DNA of 64,000 bases from DT-110 sp964342305 (GTDB taxonomy: Bacteria > Bacteroidota > Bacteroidia > Chitinophagales > Saprospiraceae). The DNA lies in contig CAYFGK010000014.1 in NCBI GenBank assembly GCA_964342305.1, positions 8,021 to 72,020 of the forward strand, read 5' to 3'. Below are positions 63,501-64,000 of this stretch, in pieces. The position numbers and the translations under genes are program-made. The notes under the pieces are model-generated. The model searched no databases. It was not told the DNA's origin and saw nothing but the letters and a program-made list of their open reading frames with translations. Each line of letters opens with the position of its first letter. Position 1 is the stretch's first letter.

Positions 63501-64000
63501 ATAGTACTCAGCCAGCCTACCTCTTCGCCTTTATCGACTGGAATGGCGATGGCGATTTTGTCGATTCCCTCGAAACGACCATTCAAACGGTGACCCCGGG
63601 AACCAACGACTATGATTTTGATTACACCATTCCTCGCCGGCCCGAAGCTGATACCATCGGTGTACGGGTACGCTTGACCACCGAACTGGGCATTGATGCC
63701 CACGGTCCGGCACCCGACGGGGAAGTGGAAGACTTTATGGTGGAGATCCGCGGAACGGATTACGGTGATCTGCCGGATCCGTTGGCCGGGCTTTGGCCAA
63801 ATGATTTCCATACCCTGCGCGACCAGAACGGTCCTCGTCACGGAGTTCCTGTAACCCCCCTAACGTATTTCGGTACCCGCATTGATACGGAACCCAACGC
63901 TACGCCCGGCCCCGATGCCAATGGCGACGATCTCGATACGCAGATCGACGACGAAGACGGGATCATCTTCCTGACGCCTCTGGTTCCTGGCCAGGATGCA
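57530..64000 (+). CDS. Giant GEVED-repeat surface protein, 3' end outside window
   Basis: The frame is open from GTG 57530 to the window end (2157 residues seen). GTG is chosen because no upstream ATG is in frame and it places a basic region before the signal segment VLQVLLALFFMLPQVLHSQ. Ig-like domains follow. Residues about 284-534 form a propeller-like repeat (TTSDGLGSNAVNGTF ... YVGTQAGLSISTNGG), similar to regulator-propeller and BNR repeats. From about 1124 come six GEVED modules of about 190 residues (YGDLPEP start, DGEVEDF end), alternating two subtypes. Acidic DDEDG-type runs suggest Ca2+ binding. It is probably a T9SS surface protein, with the sorting domain beyond the window. It is fifth in the fibre operon. 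Confidence 0.85.
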   Translation, partial: MKTPSTIEPKGIHFLCLPAKRALHTRVLQVLLALFFMLPQVLHSQTITILSSPTGTYCVGETLGDVEVEWTGLIPGDSELRLVLIGVGTALATEPVSTINGNFTFTGVSIPGSISAGNYRIEVEDLETAESGLGNSIDIRDLEITGLPTGPLCAGQSYTFEYTANSTLNGGNMLFLEMSDAIGDFSDPTVIGSAAATSGTGSIIGLIPFGTNGNGYRFRVRSTDPVQEGCETDMVVIREVNITSEPTDDPACIDGTANFSATASGSGLSYQWESLSMPFFQIPDDANSKKISNDVAKNASLLFSASNEGLFRSNNGGLTFTLAATTADGLPENNIQRLFVRGATVLASTASGLGISSNNGGSFSTRTTSDGLGSNAVNGTFIDVSGNIYVGTQAGLSISTNGGSSFTNYTTSDGLGNDFVNSVFVTGTGSNRIIYAATASGLSIAFNGSTNFVNFTTSDGLLSNTVNSVAATAGGIIFAGTNLGVSRSSDRGASWTDITPGLPDPAVSRLYLVDDLLFATTIQGFGVASIDASGFSTYNKSFGFPLNVVSGMAISESGGVFDILVGTPGGIALSDLTVANMSGETSDELSVLQDMSSANDRYRLVITDDDGCTRTTRIVSAGYIPPPIDYEIEQQLTRCDLSNGQVYITGLLPSTMYTLNRSGNTSGTPMDGDEVSTDTLGRILLYTLGAGEYTVSVSSLEAPFCEGNEVNFTLDPPPSPTLPAGTANDICPGDNLIIEMSSSLDPSEVYQWYEDENGSSIADPSSSTGATYTPSSTPLTSGSYFVRVRDNDTYCVSDTVEISFTLGSGESISVMGSSPTSDGGNDGSFTIEGLTPSTNYDVEYRYGNGTTQNANETTNGAGEITINGLVAGVYNGIRVIGDCPSNTVNSVVLFNPSDNNGPGDQPSAFRNTIIIRGGDLSGYFQQSSNPAACTGGSTAIDSYSGPTPVDGIAVGIIRDPQQPAPPAAQTDVEMRGWIKFYLEEVLPEYAVIEQVEYRPVAVSTFGQSVCDVPLLSASGDIQFDVTRMEASNYGPYLYGYDEEVFDDMGQEKYNDFVITQDETGSWTDLGIKAVEDIQKSLEGDAEFQVGLNLSFGDFGTAVYQFHGMVFAPAEEHEIRITYYQLDYGDLPEPKFTTDEFGGIRGPSHRIDSIDVDDDPGIENMQPNMFIGATPPDAEPGAFPNTLALGDDNTLNDDEDLSVDDFFNIETDDELWAGDTINFLVPVTNNYSETANLLVFIDWNNNGVFENDTESYTRTVPGNTSEGVLFQGIEIPEYAGNATIGVRVRLTSGAIFDAYGPAPDGEVEDFFVDVSAFDYGDLPENELSLGGSGDYKTTFSLSIPGLDGPRHMIRSDLTIGASVDPEGNGIPQINAFGDDLDGIDDEDGVFPPDTIIRGQNAVFQVFVRNQTSSPAYLHGFVDWNDDGSFEDGYPEQKSGVVTIPAGQSGLYPVTFLVPNELLPLPGRVAARFRLSTNNTLITDSEGPFEENIDGEVEDIWVNITGLDWGDLPEPLYATDDRGQFEGPSHQITTVEDEPGVFLPSLFIAGPPEADPNGQPSAMAEGDDNDEYDDEELDPTFFNNPLTGDSLLAGNTIQFAVPFTNNTGEPAFVSVFIDWDGNGVFENDQERYSMEAIPDVMGPGPTDAGVTFFDIDIPATAPTGIKGVRVRISTQPNLEAYGYARDGEVEDFMVNVYGYDYGDLPDEEVAGAPGLTAKNNYETIFNATGDRGPRHKFIDGLALGTLVDGEGNGQPQLNSVGDDVNGIDDEDGIEAPDTIVRGTEATFRVFVTNTTASPAYLQGFVDWNDDGDFEDPYPSQKANLVTIPANGSGWYNVVFDVPQEPNPLPQKVAARFRLSDEDTYVLLSTGPNAGNDIAGEVEDMWVNIVGYDWGDLPEPRYLTDREGGVFGPSHKIVPIELPDDSTGVSLHIGATVPDAEAEGQPGSEAMRDDNDLTDDEDLTADNFINPLDDLPYPIISGEAVRFRVPVTNNSTQPAYLFAFIDWNGDGDFVDSLETTIQTVTPGTNDYDFDYTIPRRPEADTIGVRVRLTTELGIDAHGPAPDGEVEDFMVEIRGTDYGDLPDPLAGLWPNDFHTLRDQNGPRHGVPVTPLTYFGTRIDTEPNATPGPDANGDDLDTQIDDEDGIIFLTPLVPGQDA
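57569..57590. repeat. Variant mini-hairpin palindrome (GCC-TTCC-GGC)
   Basis: A T-run, TGCC, loop TTCC, GGCA and an A-run lie in the signal-region codons (FLCLPAKR) of the GEVED gene. The loop differs from the GAAA/TTTC standard. Confidence 0.45.
59638..59652. repeat. Variant mini-hairpin palindrome (TGC-GAAG-GCA)
   Basis: TTTTTGCGAAGGCAA lies inside the GEVED gene with loop GAAG in place of GAAA. Confidence 0.4.
60909..64000 (+). repeat. Six GEVED modules in ABABAB order
   Basis: Module starts (YGDLPE or WGDLPE) fall near 60909, 61482, 62049, 62625, 63201 and 63756, about 570 bases apart. Modules 1, 3 and 5 share GPSH and PEADPxGQP-type segments and lack the EDG-DTI block. Modules 2, 4 and 6 share GPRH and GIDDEDG, and modules 2 and 4 also share SPAYLxGFVDWNDDG. 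The true repeat unit is therefore a pair of about 1.15 kb. Confidence 0.8.
62664..62679. repeat. Variant mini-hairpin palindrome (GCC-TTAC-GGC)
   Basis: GCCTTACGGCAAAAAA lies inside the GEVED gene with loop TTAC. Confidence 0.4.

Overview
This window is chromosomal DNA of a Bacteroidota bacterium, probably of the Saprospiria/Lewinella type. That assignment is inferred from several things seen here: many secreted proteins with type IX secretion (T9SS) type A C-terminal sorting domains, SprB-type, PKD and GEVED repeats, very large surface proteins, starts without clear Shine-Dalgarno sites, and a few promoter-like sites matching the Bacteroidota TTTG-N19-TAnnTTTG pattern. lpxB shows an outer membrane with lipid A. 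No tRNA, rRNA, CRISPR array, transposase or integrase was seen.

Layout. 1-3.9 kb is housekeeping: the end of an M23 peptidase, lpxB, a small membrane protein, surE and hemH. 3.9-12.0 kb (minus strand) is a compact six-gene operon. In transcription order it holds a small alpha-toroid protein with the class II terpene cyclase motif DLDDTA, a transglutaminase-like protein, a UbiA prenyltransferase, an asparagine-synthetase-type amidotransferase, a radical SAM/twitch protein and a glycosyltransferase-fold protein. I know of no described pathway with this set, and it is the best candidate for an undescribed system. 12.1-13.9 kb (plus) holds two Fe(II)/2OG-type oxygenases with unusual metal motifs. 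13.8-24.3 kb (minus) is a tightly coupled surface-glycan operon: GT4 glycosyltransferase, O-antigen ligase/polymerase fused to TPRs, PhyH oxygenase, sulfotransferase, Wzm permease, FkbM methyltransferase, Wzt ATPase with a C-terminal sugar-binding domain, two TylF-type methyltransferases and a GNT-I-like glycosyltransferase. It looks like an ABC-transporter-dependent pathway for a sulfated, methylated polysaccharide.

24.7-45.6 kb (plus) encodes two giant T9SS cargo proteins (4216 and 2209 residues), a PKD-like lipoprotein and a GT32-like glycosyltransferase. 45.8-49.4 kb has a HEIGH-type metallopeptidase lipoprotein (minus) and an S8-like peptidase with a sorting domain (plus). holA follows at 50 kb. 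51.2 kb to the end is a probable surface-fibre operon: a small T9SS protein, three tandem paralogues with a phage-appendage-like 'GADYxEWLP' domain and a hydrophobic segment, and a giant GEVED-repeat protein that runs off the window.

Two kinds of repeat overlie the genes. One is a family of about 16 short palindromes built on GC-GAAA-GC, GGC-GAAA-GCC or GCC-GAAA-GGC with T/A flanks, lying in genes and spacers in both orientations. The core GCGAAAGC is known as an exceptionally stable DNA mini-hairpin. The other is a set of degenerate heptanucleotide tandem arrays with a different unit at each locus, starting at or just after the 3' ends of genes.
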